Notes: generated by a model from the sequence alone, not told the origin. Positions 12,863-24,513 are shown, counted from the stretch's first letter. The stretch is DNA of 64,000 nt from Lepiota brunneoincarnata (GCA_023014365.1 JAEBUN010000040.1:248001-312000), one strand, 5' to 3'. Program-made: numbers and translations.

Positions 12863-13995
12863 ATGTCCTACGAATGCCTTGATTGCGACCGCACCTTTAC
12901 CACTGCTGTAGGCGTGCAGTCACACTCCAGAGCTAAGGGTCATGATATTCCAGAGTGTCAAGAATGTGAAAGAGTCTTTATCAATGCTAATTCCTTGAAT
13001 GATGTGAGCCGTCGTCCACATTCGTTAATTCACTCTTACATTTGGTGCATGATAGCATCTTGAGAAGGCCGTTGTTCATAGGCATTGTGCTCTGTGTAAC
13101 AGAACGTTCGGTAGCCGTGGCGCATACCAGCAGGTATTATCCATTCGATCAGTTCTTTTCTCCTGCGTAGTAAATTGTCTGTTCGCTGGTCTAGCATATC
13201 TCCTCTTCCTCAGCCCATCAAGCTCTTTCCTCTGAGGAGGATAATGACTACTACTCAGATGAGGAAGCCGACACCTCTGAGTCCGATGATGATGATGAGA
13301 CCTTCTGCTACAACTGTAGCCGGGACTTCGCTAATAGTGCCGCCTCTCAATCAACATCTCGCTGCCAATTCGGCTCATAACTGGTGCTTTGTATGCTCGC
13401 GCGACTTCTCCAGCCCACAGGCCCTTGCTCAGGTGGAATTTGTCTATTGTCCTGGAGCAGCTGTCCAGTATACTCACTGAGCCCCTCTTCATTTCAGCAC
13501 AACGCTTCTCCGGCACACAGGGGTAGAGTTTTCAAATGTCCATTTTGCAATAACTTATTCAAAACTCCCTCCTCAATCGCCATGCACATTGAGTCTGGAT
13601 GTCATGGTATTAGCCGCCGCCAGGTCACAGGCGCCATCCATCAACTCAATATTATCCCTCAAATTTCTATTGCCAGGAGGATTGAGGGCCCAGCCAGCAC
13701 TCCAACACGCCTCATCAAATATTCCGCCAATGAGCGTGCGTTTAACGGGAACGCCTACGAGTGTTACATCTGCCATGCTACCTTCAGGAGTCTCGACAGA
13801 CTCAATCAACACCTCAATTCCCCTACCCATGATCGGACAGAATTCCGGTGTCCAAAGTGCAAGTCCGAGTTTCAATTGATCTCGGGATTGATGCAACATA
13901 TTGAGAGTGGAATGTGTGGGATCGCGAAATTCAAGGAGGTTGCGGGTCACTTTGAGAACCTTACCAGTCAGTTCTCGAGGATGCTCAAACTCTAG
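12863..13995 (+). CDS. C2H2 zinc-finger protein, four exons, one frame slip
   Basis: Exons are 12863-13003, 13056-13133, 13195-13432 and 13498-13995, all joined by phase-0 GT-AG introns (52, 61 and 65 bp), giving about 317 residues. Fingers in order include YECLDCDRTFTTAVGVQSH, CQECERVF, HCALCNRTFGSRGAYQQ, CYNCSRDFANS, WCFVCSRDFSSPQAL, FKCPFCNNLFKTPSSIAMH, YECYICHATFRSLDRLNQH and FRCPKCKSEF. This matches the fungal family in which degenerate CxxC fingers come in rows with introns just before the His residues. In exon 3, one C too many at 13343-13344 shifts the frame between FANSA and LNQHLAAN; removing it makes 79 whole codons. The role is probably nucleic-acid binding, but no target can be inferred. 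It lies next to a related gene in the same orientation. Confidence 0.82.
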
Positions 13996-14527
13996 GTTTG
14001 ATTTCGCGGCCCTGCATCGTTCCGAGCTAACGCGAACCCGATACTTAGCGATACCGCTTATGGGACATTGGAGCTTCGTAGTTACTGTTTGACGTATATA
14101 ATCCCTATAAAGTCGGAACGGGATGAGATCAGATCCATGTCTTCTGCTGTGTACTCCGACCTGATTACCTTGATAATACTGCGTCATTCTATAACAAGAG
14201 AGAAACGGCTTGATAAACCACGGAAGATAGTTCAGTGGAGTCCTGCGACATACGCTATTCCATACTTCCGCCAAACGCTTGTATATGCAGCGCGTTTCAT
14301 AGACAGGAAGCCAGTTGGTTGTGGATGTTTAGATCTTGTACCAGTGCCAGGTGGCGGACATGTAACATTGGCGCCCCGGGCCGCGGACGCCTGTGGGTGT
14401 TCATCTGATCATGTGCGTAATTTAAGGTCACCTCGTGGCCGACTGGTGACAGAGTATAGTCGCCCCCGATATTCATTAACTCGGTGCTTGCCATATTCCC
14501 CATTCTCCCCGTTATCACCCACCCCTC
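13996..14527. other. Spacer between the two C2H2 genes
   Basis: This 530-base stretch has long chance frames but no recognisable protein and no finger motifs. It should hold the terminator of the first C2H2 gene and the promoter of the second; no TATA box is obvious. Confidence 0.4.
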
Positions 14528-15615
14528 ATGTCCGCCAGTGGCTGGTATGAATGCTCGAGCTGCTTGCAGTGTTTCGATAACGAACAAGCTATTAAGCAGC
14601 ATTGCTCGAATAGCTTTCATGAACCCCACGAATGCTACTACTGTCTGCAGCTCTTAGTGGATGATATAGCGCTTGCCACGGTGGGTCTGCTTGATTCCCA
14701 CCGCCTCGCAACGTAGTAACTGTGTTCTGCCAGCATTACAATATTGCCCACCCTCATGCAGACCCTCAGGATTTGGAATCGGACTCAGAGTCTGACGGAC
14801 CCATCACTCCTGTAACACCCCGTTTCTCAAAGGTCGATGTTGAAGTGCAGACAGCACCCGAGCAACCCAAAAAGACACAAAAATCAATCCAGACCCTCAA
14901 TGTTGTTACAGATCAAAGCATGCTACCGCAGGGCTTCAATGAGTCCTCTTCAGACGCCGTACATGGTCCGTCACCTAAATTCTCGCCGCCTGACTACACG
15001 AGCGCCACCAAATTGAAAGGGGCCTATGAAACTTTATGTTTCCAATGCCACTGCATCTTCCCCAGTACTCAGGAGCTACATCAACATCTCATTTCGAATT
15101 ACATGTGGTGCCCCTTCTGTCCAAGAATACCATACAAAGGTAAAAAAGCACTCAGGAAAGTAAGTAGGTAACCTGCTCGCCCGACTCTCTCCTTTCTCTC
15201 ATACTTCTACCAGCATCTTCAATCCCAGCACGCTAAGCGAGCCCCCTTGACCTGTTGTGGGAGCCGCATCGATGCATCAATATTTACCTATTCCTACCAT
15301 GTGACTGGTCGGAAGCACAAGGCCTGGTGGTGCCGGTTTTGCCTCTTGGACTTGAAGACAGAGGAGTCTTTGAAAAAGGTATATTCTTGACCGACTCACT
15401 CTGCCAGACCTTTATCCGACCTCATTTCATAGCATCTCAAGTCCTCGCATCAGAACGGCGAGATGAGCAATGAGGCAAAGAAGCTATACATACGGGAGCG
15501 CCCCTCAACAAATATGGAGCCGAAAGCCAGTAAGAGCTCGAATTCAAAGCAGTCCCCTACCGGAGCCGGAGCAACGGGCCTCATGGTTCTTGGTAATGTG
15601 TTTCGGCTCTTATGA
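14528..15615 (+). CDS. C2H2 zinc-finger protein, four exons, intact
   Basis: Exons are 14528-14680, 14734-15159, 15214-15378 and 15433-15615, every intron GT-AG and phase 0, giving about 308 residues without any frame break. Finger segments are YECSSCLQCFDNEQAIKQH, HECYYCLQLL, LCFQCHCIFPSTQELHQH, MWCPFCPRIPYKGKKALRK, LTCCGSRIDAS and WWCRFCLLDLKTEESLKK. The last exon adds a Ser/Lys-rich tail. An acidic, Thr/Pro-rich linker (SDSESDGPITPVTP) separates the finger groups. Splitting each finger before its first His by a phase-0 intron is the same design as in the gene just upstream, so the two are probably tandem paralogs that diverged long ago. Probably nuclear; function unknown. Confidence 0.82.
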
Positions 15616-15929
15616 GGGGACTAGGTTGGGTACGAAATCATGCTGAGCCCAGGTGAGAAAATTACCAGACCAACTCAGCGACCCTGACCTCACCAAAGGA
15701 CAAAGGAATTTTGTCAACTATGATCTTGTCTAGCTAAGTGGTCAGTTCAATCTCCAACCTTAACATGAAAGAGGAAGTATACCGAAATGTATTCCACGTG
15801 TAATTATGCCTAAGTATCGTCTCGAATCTACGTTTTGCAGTATCCTATATGACTCGAGCACCACCCCTCAACATTTGGTTCCCAGAACTTGGCATGAGAC
15901 GGGGCCGGACGACCTGTTCTGCCTGATTC

Positions 15930-16560
15930 AATGATTCCTCATAGCCCGACCCGCCCCACCGAGCGGCGACATGCTTCCAGTATGATAGATAATCGTATAG
16001 CTCAAGTCCAGAAGGTGGCCTCATAAGAGGAACTACGAACAAACACACATTTGCTACACCAAAGAAGGGTACAGACAGTAGGGTGGCTGGCGATAGAAGA
16101 TACCAGCGCGGATTGCGATATTCTAAGGACTTTTGGGACACTGAGATCAAAATGAACGAGGCCGGAGATGACAGCGTTGATAACGGTGATCGGGTAAGGT
16201 ATCTGTGGTATTCCACACCATTAACAGTGTTCGCTGCAATATTAATTTCCAAATGCATGGTGTTGATGGTGAAATCATATGCGTCCCCCTGAAAGCACAA
16301 AATATATAATGGGGGCGCGTACAAACCAGACTGTCGCTCCGGGCTTCAGCTAATGTTACAAAGGAGGATTATATTTGGGAACTGGCGTAACCAAAACCTG
16401 CAAGCGGCGTGCTATACGGCCAATTTGATGCCCAGATTTTGTTAAGAGGTAAAACACCGGCTTTCCCTAATTCTTGGTTTGCGCGACCTTGACAAAATAA
16501 CTGGAACATACAGCTACAGCCACATTTGATAGGAGGAAAGGACGAACATACAAAAGTGCG
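15930..16560 (-). pseudogene. Degenerate copy of the last exons of the neighbouring APC permease
   Basis: Over about 630 bases this segment aligns by eye with 16760-17375, the last three exons of the permease. FFGVANVCLFVVPLMRPPSG here corresponds to FFGVANVFLFVVPLMKPPPG there, and GDAYDF is also kept. Frames are broken, the upstream exons are missing, and the C-terminal tail differs. It lies directly downstream of the gene in the same orientation, as a tandem duplication of the gene's 3' end would leave. Non-functional on its own. Confidence 0.75.
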
Positions 16561-16705
16561 AACGTTTCCTAGAGCGGAACACGCAACTCCAATATCGACC
16601 CACCTCTCTATGTACTCTATTCGTAATTATTATACCCCAAGTATCATTGCAACATTATGCCATTGTACTATCATGCTACCCCCAATGAGGCATAAGAATA
16701 CCCTC

Positions 16706-18662
16706 TCAATCTCCGTTCTGCCTTTGATTCCGCCCGTTCCAGCGCTTAACAGCCCAACCCACCGCCCCTATCCCGAAAACACTCCATCCCGCAACCGCAT
16801 GTGTCCAGTAAGGTAGATACTGGTATGGCTCCAATCCAGGAGGAGGTTTCATCAATGGAACTACGAACAAAAAGACGTTTGCCACGCCAAAGAAGGTAGC
16901 AGAGAGCAGGGCAGTTGACGATAGATGGTGCCAGTGGTGGTCACGGTGCTTTGAGGAGATATCTTGTGCTGAGAAAAAGAGATGAATGAGGCCAAAGGAG
17001 ATGATGGAATTGATAACGGCGAGTGGGTAGGATGTCTGTTGCGTTTTCCGTTGTTAGCATTTGCTTGCTGTTATACTCATACGTCAAACGTACCACATTC
17101 ACGATGAAGTCATACGCGTCGCCTGGTGGGACAAAAAATATAACGAGGACGCATAAGAACCAATCTGCAGGCGTGCATCAGTTGATGTTACCGACAAGTG
17201 TCAAATAGGATGCTGACGCAAACCAAGTCCTGCAAGTGGTGCGTTGCGGGGCCAGCTGGATGCCCACATTTTGCTAAGGGGTAGAACGCCTTCTTTTCCT
17301 AATTCTTGGTTTACGCGTCCTTGGCCAAATAACTGGAACACAAAGTTGTTGGAGCCGCATCTAGTAGATAATGGCAAGGACATACGGTGGCGAGAACATT
17401 CCCCAAAGCTGAACACGCGACTCCAAAATCGACCCACCGTTCCACGCGATCGCCCCAAATGTTCCGCATAAGGAGGGCCACAACCAACCGCCTGGAGTCA
17501 ATGATCTCTTCCTTTGAAGCGCCAGAAAAGTAGGCGGCATTTGCGAGGAAGTATAGGGTGGCAACAACAATCACGGCCAAGGGTCCAGCTATCCGAATAG
17601 TCCTCGCCGGTTTGTGGATCTCCGACATTGCATAATTTGCGTTGGAGAATCCTATGAAGGACCAGATCACCTGGAGGAAGGTAGCTAAGCAGAATGCATG
17701 ATACTGAATAGTCGGACATACGCTATATAGGCTGAGGCATATTGAGGATGGATTCACAATCGTACCCTCCCACATGTTCTCAAAATTCTGTCTACCCCTC
17801 CATCGATCCCCCACCGAACCCGTAACTTCGGGAATTCCATCCCGGAATGCTGCAAACCCAGTACCGATAACAATCAGCAGGACGAGGAGCTTGAAGATGC
17901 CCAGCGCATTTTGCAGCCGTAATCCCCATTTAGGTGCCATGCCGAGGAGAAGGAGAGAGCCCGTGGCGCAGGCAAAAGATGTGAGTTTGAGGGCCATTGG
18001 GGATGGGTCCCTGAATGATAGTGCCCTCAGGGTGTATTCACCAAAAACCACACAGGTACCCGCTGCCCAGGCTGTGGCGCTTGTTAGCGATCGCCGAAAG
18101 TTACAAGGGAGTGTCGCGTACCCAATAGTGCAGCATTCGCCGCGTAAACACAGGTTATAAGTAGCTTTGGGTGGGGGAACAAGTATTCTAAGTAGTTCTT
18201 CTCGCCGCCGTTTCGAGGGAATGCCTAGGCAGTGATTGAAAACAGAACGCTAAAGGGCTGATATGGCAAACCCACCGTTCCCCACACAATATATACCTGC
18301 ATACCCGCAGCAGCAACAACACCACCCAGAACCCATAGCAAGCTTCCCCGCTAAGTACTCGGAACTGGATTGAGATTCATCCACTCACAATGACGAGCCA
18401 ACACTCCCGCTGAGTGTAAGGATTGTTGCAGGCGTGGCAAAGATCCTGCAACGAGGGTCAAGCCATAGGAGAGAGATCGTCGAGGTCAACTCACGTACCC
18501 AGTACCAATTATGCGGTTGAAGATAATAAGCGTGACGGAGAAGATGCCGAGGCGTCTCTTGTGGGTCAAGGAGTCAGACTGCGAAATCCCATACTGGCGA
18601 GTGTCGCTGCCCAGGAGAGACCGAGATTCCGAGCTCCCGCTACGATGACGAGAATCTGGCAT
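16706..18662 (-). CDS. APC-superfamily amino-acid permease (MUP1/LAT-like), nine exons
   Basis: Plasma-membrane amino-acid transporter with about 12 helices. Exons on the minus strand are 18499-18662, 18389-18445, 18276-18342, 18122-18224, 17722-18079, 17386-17670, 17224-17332, 17094-17164 and 16706-17035, about 514 residues. Motifs in order are IIGTGIFATPATILTLSGSV (substrate-binding loop of helix 1), NGGEKNYLEYLF, CVVFGEY, IWSFIGFSNANYAMSEI, NQELGKEGVLP, PPGDAYDF and SYPLAVINSIISFGL. The start (ATG at 18662, MPDSRHRSGSSESR) gives a normal hydrophilic N tail. All joins keep frame except intron 4 (18080-18121), where the visible AG leaves the next exon one base out. Either the acceptor has mutated or a G is missing from the GGG at the donor. 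Substrate is unknown; the nearest described group includes high-affinity methionine permeases. Partial copies lie at 15930-16560 and 57340-57905. Confidence 0.85.
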
Positions 18663-19309
18663 CCTGCAGGTCCAAAGAGAGTGGGTGTACGTTTGGGCCA
18701 GAGCTGCAGCAGAAACTCATTTCGGAAGGCGCGGGCTGTCAACATTTTCTCGTCCGATAACAGCGTCCTCAGGGTGGGAACCACACCCACGTGGGCCGGC
18801 CCGGCCGGGCATATTGTATAGTACCTCCCTCGTAACACGGACTCGGGTTTCATTGACAATGTCTAGTGGTGCGGGTTTTGATTACTGCTGATACTAGGGC
18901 GGTTTTCGAATTGGTATTCAAATTTGGGTTTACATTGGGGGATTTTGGCCTTGATTACCGTACGCCTTCTTCTCCCTTCAGCGCATGTCCTTCGCTTAGC
19001 TGCGGTAAATCCTCCCTTTTGTCCGCTCCCCATTCGCCTCCCTGTTCTCAACCTCGTCGTCCGATCCAATAACATGAGCATATTCGTTCTCCCTCGGGTC
19101 AGGGCTAGCCTCTTCTGTCCCCCCTCGCTCCAATCCTATCGAACCTCCGCCGGTCTTCGTACTTTTACCACAAAGATCCCAAATCGATGCACAGATCTAG
19201 CGCTGTTGATCGCACTCTTCCACTTGCTCTTTGCATTAAAGCTCAACTCAACGTACAAGTCATATTCCTTCCTTCCAATTACCATCACCAATCAATTTCG
19301 GACCCTTCA

Positions 19310-19810
19310 TGATCTTGCACGGTCGGTCGTTCACCCGGATTAGGGTAGAGCAGAGTCCGAATAAAGCTCTTGGCTTCTGCAGATATACTCTTTCAGTAAC
19401 AGTCGGAGCCCGACCCTTGGTGGTTTTTGGATGAGAACCTTGGGTGCCATACGAATAGAAAGGAGGGACCTAGGGGATGATTCCTGTACATATACCAGGT
19501 GCTGACGGGCTCGACGTACCCGGTTTTGTTGGGGATCTCAGGGGCTATGTACCCGAATGAGCCGGCGACGGAGATCGGGCTGTTTTTCTGAAGAGTGTGT
19601 TTCGCACTGTGCAAGGGGGGTGGAGTGGACTGTAGTGGGGTTTTGTAATGGCCAAAGGAATTTTGACAGCTATCGCTCTCTTTAGCTTTAAGCTGATCAA
19701 TTCGTGCGAGAAGGGTGGCTATAGATGCGCACTTTAGATCGCGGTGGACGATGTCACTGTCATGCAGGTCGTTGACACCAGAGGCTATGGATCGGACGAC
19801 GCCCATATCA
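19310..19810 (-). pseudogene. Relic of a CAMK-like Ser/Thr protein kinase
   Basis: Minus-strand fragments retain the catalytic loop IVHRDLKCASI, the activation-segment end GSFGYIAPEI, and in another frame the subdomain XI pattern AKSFIRTLLYPNPGERPTV. The ATP-binding lobe is missing, no DFG motif follows the catalytic loop, and at least two frame changes lie between the pieces. This is a dead fragment. A second copy without the HRD loop sits at 58705-59110. Both lie beside a permease copy, so they moved as one segment. Confidence 0.7.
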
Positions 19811-22234
19811 TCTTATTCCGTGAACTTACATTTTTATAGTATCCTTTTGAAAAACCCTTCGCAGGCAGCTAGCTTGAGCGAAGGATAATGCTTGGATCGC
19901 GACTCGAGCAATTCGTAAAGCTTACGCGACGGGGCTCTGTAGATTAGATAAAAAACAAGTGATCACATGACGCAAATCACCCTACAATGTACTTGGTGAC
20001 TAAGCTACTCGCCTCAGTGGCCCGTTACGCAAGCACCCCCCGTGGCTGTAGGTCTACAATCCATCTACACACGCGCCTGTGTCGCGTTACAGAAGAAAGA
20101 GATATGTTCAATGCTTTCCCAAATTTGCGGAATACCGGCTAAGGCAATCCATGCCGTTTGTCTTCCAGTTACGTCATCCAGCTCGAAACGTCCGTGTCAT
20201 CCGATGCACTCCTTGCGCGTTCGTTGCGATGAGGAAACTTGGCGAGTGGCAACGAAATGGCTAATGCCAGTGTGGCTTCCAATATCAACAGTTCTCTTGC
20301 GTTATTCTACTGAAATGAGTCGCAACTGACATTATGTGGTGGTATCGTCATGTTTTGTGGAGCATGCATAGCAACATTCAGAATGTCACTGGAACAACCT
20401 CTCAGCCGCACCACAAAAATTCTCCCCAGACTTAAATTTATCTTCCTCCTCTCGACGCCGATCCAGACTACCCTCCTCACGCCCATCACCTCTACCACCG
20501 CAAGCGAGAAATTCAAGGCCCTTCACCAGAGCGAGACTCACACCCCCCCCCCCCTTATAGCCACTACCCTCGTTGGAATCAACACTTTCCGTCTCGTTCC
20601 CTCCGTCCACCACTTCGCAGGAGCATACACTGTACTTAAATTCGCTTATCTCATGTGGTACTGGTCGAATCAATATCTACGACTTATTTAGGATCGGATG
20701 CATCGGGCCACCTGAAGACAAGGAGGAGAGGGGAGGTGTTTTGGAGGTTTTTACTATTATTGTCGGGGACGATGAAGAGAACGGTGTGAGGATGAGACAC
20801 TCGCTAGCAACGGAATAGCAAGTTCACGCCCTCCCTTCATTAGTCCCGACCCCTTCATGGAAGCCGGGTGCATCAAGATCTACGCCCACACACATCCCGC
20901 CGACATCAATACCTCCGACTTCCGCGCCTGTGCCCACAACATTTGCATATTAGCCCCACAACGATCGCGATACCATCACCCACAAACCACACTTTCTTTC
21001 TTTTGTCTCCCGATTCCCTACCTTTACGCTCGGTTTTTGAGACCTCAACATCACCGAGCTAGGACATGCCATCCAATTGGCACATGTCCACCCTCTGTCT
21101 TATTTATTTCCCTAGTCACTTACGTGTCCTTTTATTCACTCGCGTTTCAACTACACACAATAGTTTAGTTTATTTAAATACAACGCGACTATGTAGGAAA
21201 AGCGAGGGAATATTATCCCCCAGTTCCTCGTATTGTAACTCTGAGTCTAAGGCATGCGACGTACGATCGACGTCGCACTCGCCAAGTACCTCGCTACCTA
21301 ACCCAGCCAATGGACGTAGGAAGAGGTGGAGAAGGGGATGGAGAGGACATATGGAGAGGGTAGGTTTACTTCTTGGGCACTGTTGGCCTTGAGGGAGTTG
21401 GAGGCTGGGGCCAGGTTCAAGGGGGAGAGATGGCAACGGGAGGTTGCTGCTGAAACTGTGTTGCCTTCGGATCCTTCCTTGCCATAGTAAGCGTAACCTC
21501 ATCATACTAATGGTGCGTAGATTCCGAATGTTCTGACGAGTCCATTAATTAGATTAATTTAACTCTCGAAATTCAAAGACCCTTGAGCAACTCGTTTTTC
21601 CAGATGTCTCCTCTCTTAAATCTCAATGGACCATACATGCTTCGTTTCCCTGGACGGTTTCAGAAAGTACCTGATGTCTCATTGTCGAATCGCCGTGGCC
21701 TCATCGCCTCCCGCTGCGATTTTCCGCCGTTCTCATTCCGGCCAAAATGGGATGACTGCTATTATTGGGTCTCTGTTCATGCTTAGCAGCCTATAAGGCA
21801 CGTTTGAATGGTTTTGGTATTTTGTATGCCATCGATTGAAACTTGGCACATGCTCAGGGATTTACTCAACGCATCCGTAATACCTTGGAGCCGCTCAAGC
21901 AGCGAGATCTCCGGCGATACGTACGACGACAGCTGTGACGGTTTGAGAAAAAGAAGCTGATAAAGTATACATATCCGTAGTAGAACGTGGGCGACATTCG
22001 AAGCGGCAAGATCTCCGGCGATATCAAGTTGCAGCTTCCAAGAAAGGGAAGAGTATAATAGGGTAACATTGTATGCGTAGTCCTCGTGGTGATCGATGAT
22101 TTATGAGGGTTGATGCGCCGTTGAACGGACTGTGCCTTGCCGAGCATTCTGACCGTCAAATCAATAAATGCTCCCATTCTTGACTGCGAAGTCCACGCAC
22201 CATGAGAGTCAAAGCTTAAGGGCATTTGGTGGTG
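19811..22234. other. No recognised gene; possible decayed coding relic at 20570-21170
   Basis: Plus-strand frames at 20573-20818 (CIGPPEDKEERGGVLEVFTI) and 20857-21168 (IKIYAHTHPADINTSDFRAC) read like protein but change frame several times, match no family I know, and have no usable start or splice sites. A short repeated motif (AGATCTCCGGCGATA) occurs at about 21906 and 22008. Otherwise nothing is visible. Confidence 0.3.
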
Positions 22235-22242
22235 CTATAAAA
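22235..22242 (+). promoter_or_regulatory. TATA box of the cysteine-repeat gene
   Basis: TATAAAAG begins 60 bases before the ATG at 22295, a typical fungal core-promoter spacing. Confidence 0.55.
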
Positions 22243-22294
22243 GAGAATAAAAATATTGCCGTCCGAGCAAGCAAGCTTTCACACTCCCAGTGGA

Positions 22295-23906
22295 ATGCGC
22301 CTCCTCTACTCTCTTTTCGCCCTCTGTTTGGCGTCTGCTGTATTTACAGCAGCGACTGATCAAGTTCTCTTGAAGACAGCCATCACTGCGACCAACGTAT
22401 CCGAGGGGTACGTCCTCAACTTTGTAAATAATGCCGCTCACTGAGAGTTTTGCAGTTATTTCACAGACCTTGGAGAATTAGTCTTGGAGTCCGTCAAGTG
22501 CGACTGCGATGATCCCTATTGTAACAGTCCCCAGTGCCCGCCGAGGTGCGACTGCCACAATCATGGGTGTAGAGATCCCAGGTGCGCCTGGTGCGATTGC
22601 GATGATCCCAAGTGTTACGATCCCCAGTGTCCGGAGGGGTGCGATTGCGAGGATCCGAAGTGTAAGGATCCCTTATGCCATGGGTGCGACTGTAAGGATC
22701 CATGGTGCAGGGATCCGTTGTGTAAAGAGTGCGACTGCAAGGACCCGCAGTGCAAGGATCCAATGTGCAAAGGGTGCGACTGCAAGGACCCACAGTGCAA
22801 GGACCCGATGTGTAAAGGATGCGACTGCAGGGACCCGCAGTGCAAGGATCCGACGTGCAAAGGATGCGACTGCAAGGACCCACAGTGCAGGGATCCCACG
22901 TGCAAAGGGTGCGACTGCAAGGACCCACAGTGCAGGGATCCCACGTGCAAAGGGTGCGACTGCAAGGACCCACAGTGCAAGGATCCAATGTGCAAGGGGT
23001 GCGATTGCAAGGATCCAGATTGCAGGGACCCGATGTGCAAAGGATGCGACTGCAAGGACCCGCAGTGCAAGGATCCGATGTGCAAAGGGTGCGACTGCAA
23101 GGACCCGCAGTGCAAGGATCCGATGTGCAAAGGGTGCGACTGCAAGGACCCACAGTGCAAGGACCCGATGTGTAAAGGATGCGACTGCAAGGACCCGCAG
23201 TGCAAGGATCCGACGTGCAAAGGATGCGACTGCAAGGACCCGCAGTGTAGGGATCCCACGTGCAAAGGGTGCGATTGTCGTGATCTTCAATGCAAGGACC
23301 CCACATGCGACAAGCGTTGCAAGCCCTGTGAACCTTGTAAACCATGTCCCCGATCCCACAACCATCACCGTCACCGTCACCAGCACTTACTGCCCGCCAA
23401 TAACTCCTGCCCCGTGCCCACCCCGCAGTTCGTCCGTCACTCTGTATCGCATGTTCAGCGGTCTATGGGACCACTTCTACACCACCGACCCCTCCGAGCT
23501 CAGCAGCTATAGAGCCCAAGGATATGTTGACGAAACTCCTCCCGGTCGCGTTTTCCGCACCCAAGTCCCTGGAACCATTCCTCTCTACCGGTGCTTTTAC
23601 CCCTTGCCCACCTATGACCACTTCTACACCGCCGACAAGGCCGAGTTCGACGGTGCAGCGTCGAACGGATGTCTGATTGGCACTCCGGTTGACGGGATCA
23701 TTGGCTACGTGTATCAGAAACAGGACTGTGGTGCAATTCCCCTTTATAGGGTGTATAATGAGGCAGTCCACGACCACTTCTATACCAGCGACAGGACGGA
23801 GCGCGACAACGCGATTAATCTTTTGGGATACAGAGGACCAGGGAATTACTGGTTACGTCTTCCCGTATTGAGAAGGGACTTGGTTTACCGATCGTCGAAT
23901 CCGTAA
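22295..23906 (+). CDS. Secreted protein: 18 cysteine-rich 15-residue repeats followed by DUF5648 repeats
   Basis: The ATG at 22295 opens a signal peptide (MRLLYSLFALCLASAVFTAA). A GT-AG intron at 22408-22455 joins in phase to YFTDLGELVLESVK. Then come 18 units of about 15 residues with consensus CDCKDPQCKDPMCKG, four Cys each at positions 1, 3, 8 and 13, ending in CKPCEPCKPCP. A Thr/Pro linker (PTTITVTVTSTYCPP) leads to three repeats of the DUF5648 type: LYRMFSGLWDHFYTTDPSE, LYRCFYPLPTYDHFYTADK and LYRVYNEAVHDHFYTSDRTE. The end reads DLVYRSSNP. The repeat frame and the DUF5648 frame differ; one C fewer in the C-run 23348-23351 joins CKPCP to DPTT. DUF5648 is a repeat of unknown function in secreted proteins of fungi and bacteria. 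The cysteine array could bind metal or form a disulfide rod; that is inference. Confidence 0.82.
22499..23316 (+). repeat. 45-bp coding minisatellite
   Basis: About 18 in-frame units; the central 12 (about 22724-23270) are nearly identical at the DNA level, differing mainly at Met/Thr, Lys/Arg and Gln/Asp codons. Outer units are more diverged, as expected from unequal exchange in the middle of an array. Because 45 is divisible by three and the unit lacks stops in most frames, several long spurious frames span this region on both strands. Confidence 0.9.
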
Positions 23907-24091
23907 TGTGTTGGGTGGCAGGTTTTTCGCTGATTTTCGGACTCGTCGATAGATGTCCTGAAAATGCCCTGTAAATTTGCCTGCATATAGTCCTAGTAGT
24001 GCTTCGAATATGATTGATTGCAAGTCAGGTCACTTACCGAACCACTTTAGCCACTAAGTCTTTCACATTTGTTTTGATATCCCACCAGCAC

Positions 24092-24513
24092 TGTTGAAGC
24101 TGTATTTCTTGTTCCAACCATTATGAGGCATATGACTGGTTGCTTGAGGGCTTACTGTGTGTTGAAGCAGTGAGGGCATAAGTGTAGTGGCGAAGGAACA
24201 CTCACATTGTAGCTAAGAGAGTTGCTGAGGCAAGATATGAAGCAAGTAGTAGAGCAAGTAGATTGTTCTAAGGAGATACCAGAAATGTAGAGCCATATTT
24301 ATACTACTACAAGTCCACAGCATGTACTACACATGTAGATACAAAAGGAGTCATATACAAGCATAGAGAGTTATAGACATCATTGCAGTCAGAATGAGCA
24401 AATAGCAGTTCAAGCTCAAGACTACATATGTATGACTAGGCATATAGAGTGAAAGGTGTGAGCACAAGACAGCATCAGCAACCAGAAAAGGAAATCATAA
24501 AGGATTTTCAACA
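24092..24513 (-). mobile_element. Ty1/copia-type LTR (3' LTR of a minus-strand element)
   Basis: A 422-bp block starting TGTTGAAG and ending TTTTCAACA, so with inverted TGTTGAA/TTCAACA ends. On the minus strand it is preceded by a purine-rich tract (GAGCAAGGGGGAA), as expected of a polypurine tract next to a 3' LTR. The sequence from 24514 to 24799 would then be the end of the internal region, cut off by the family-A LTR at 24800. No partner LTR or target duplication was found. CpG content falls sharply from here on. Confidence 0.55.

Noticed and set aside
14068..14550. 160-codon plus frame and overlapping minus frames between the C2H2 genes
   Set aside because: No protein-like composition or motif, overlaps the start of the second C2H2 gene, and no splice or promoter support.
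22494..23386. Long open frames on the minus strand and in other plus frames over the cysteine repeats
   Set aside because: A 45-base unit without stops keeps most frames open over the whole array. Only the frame continuous with the signal peptide makes biological sense.
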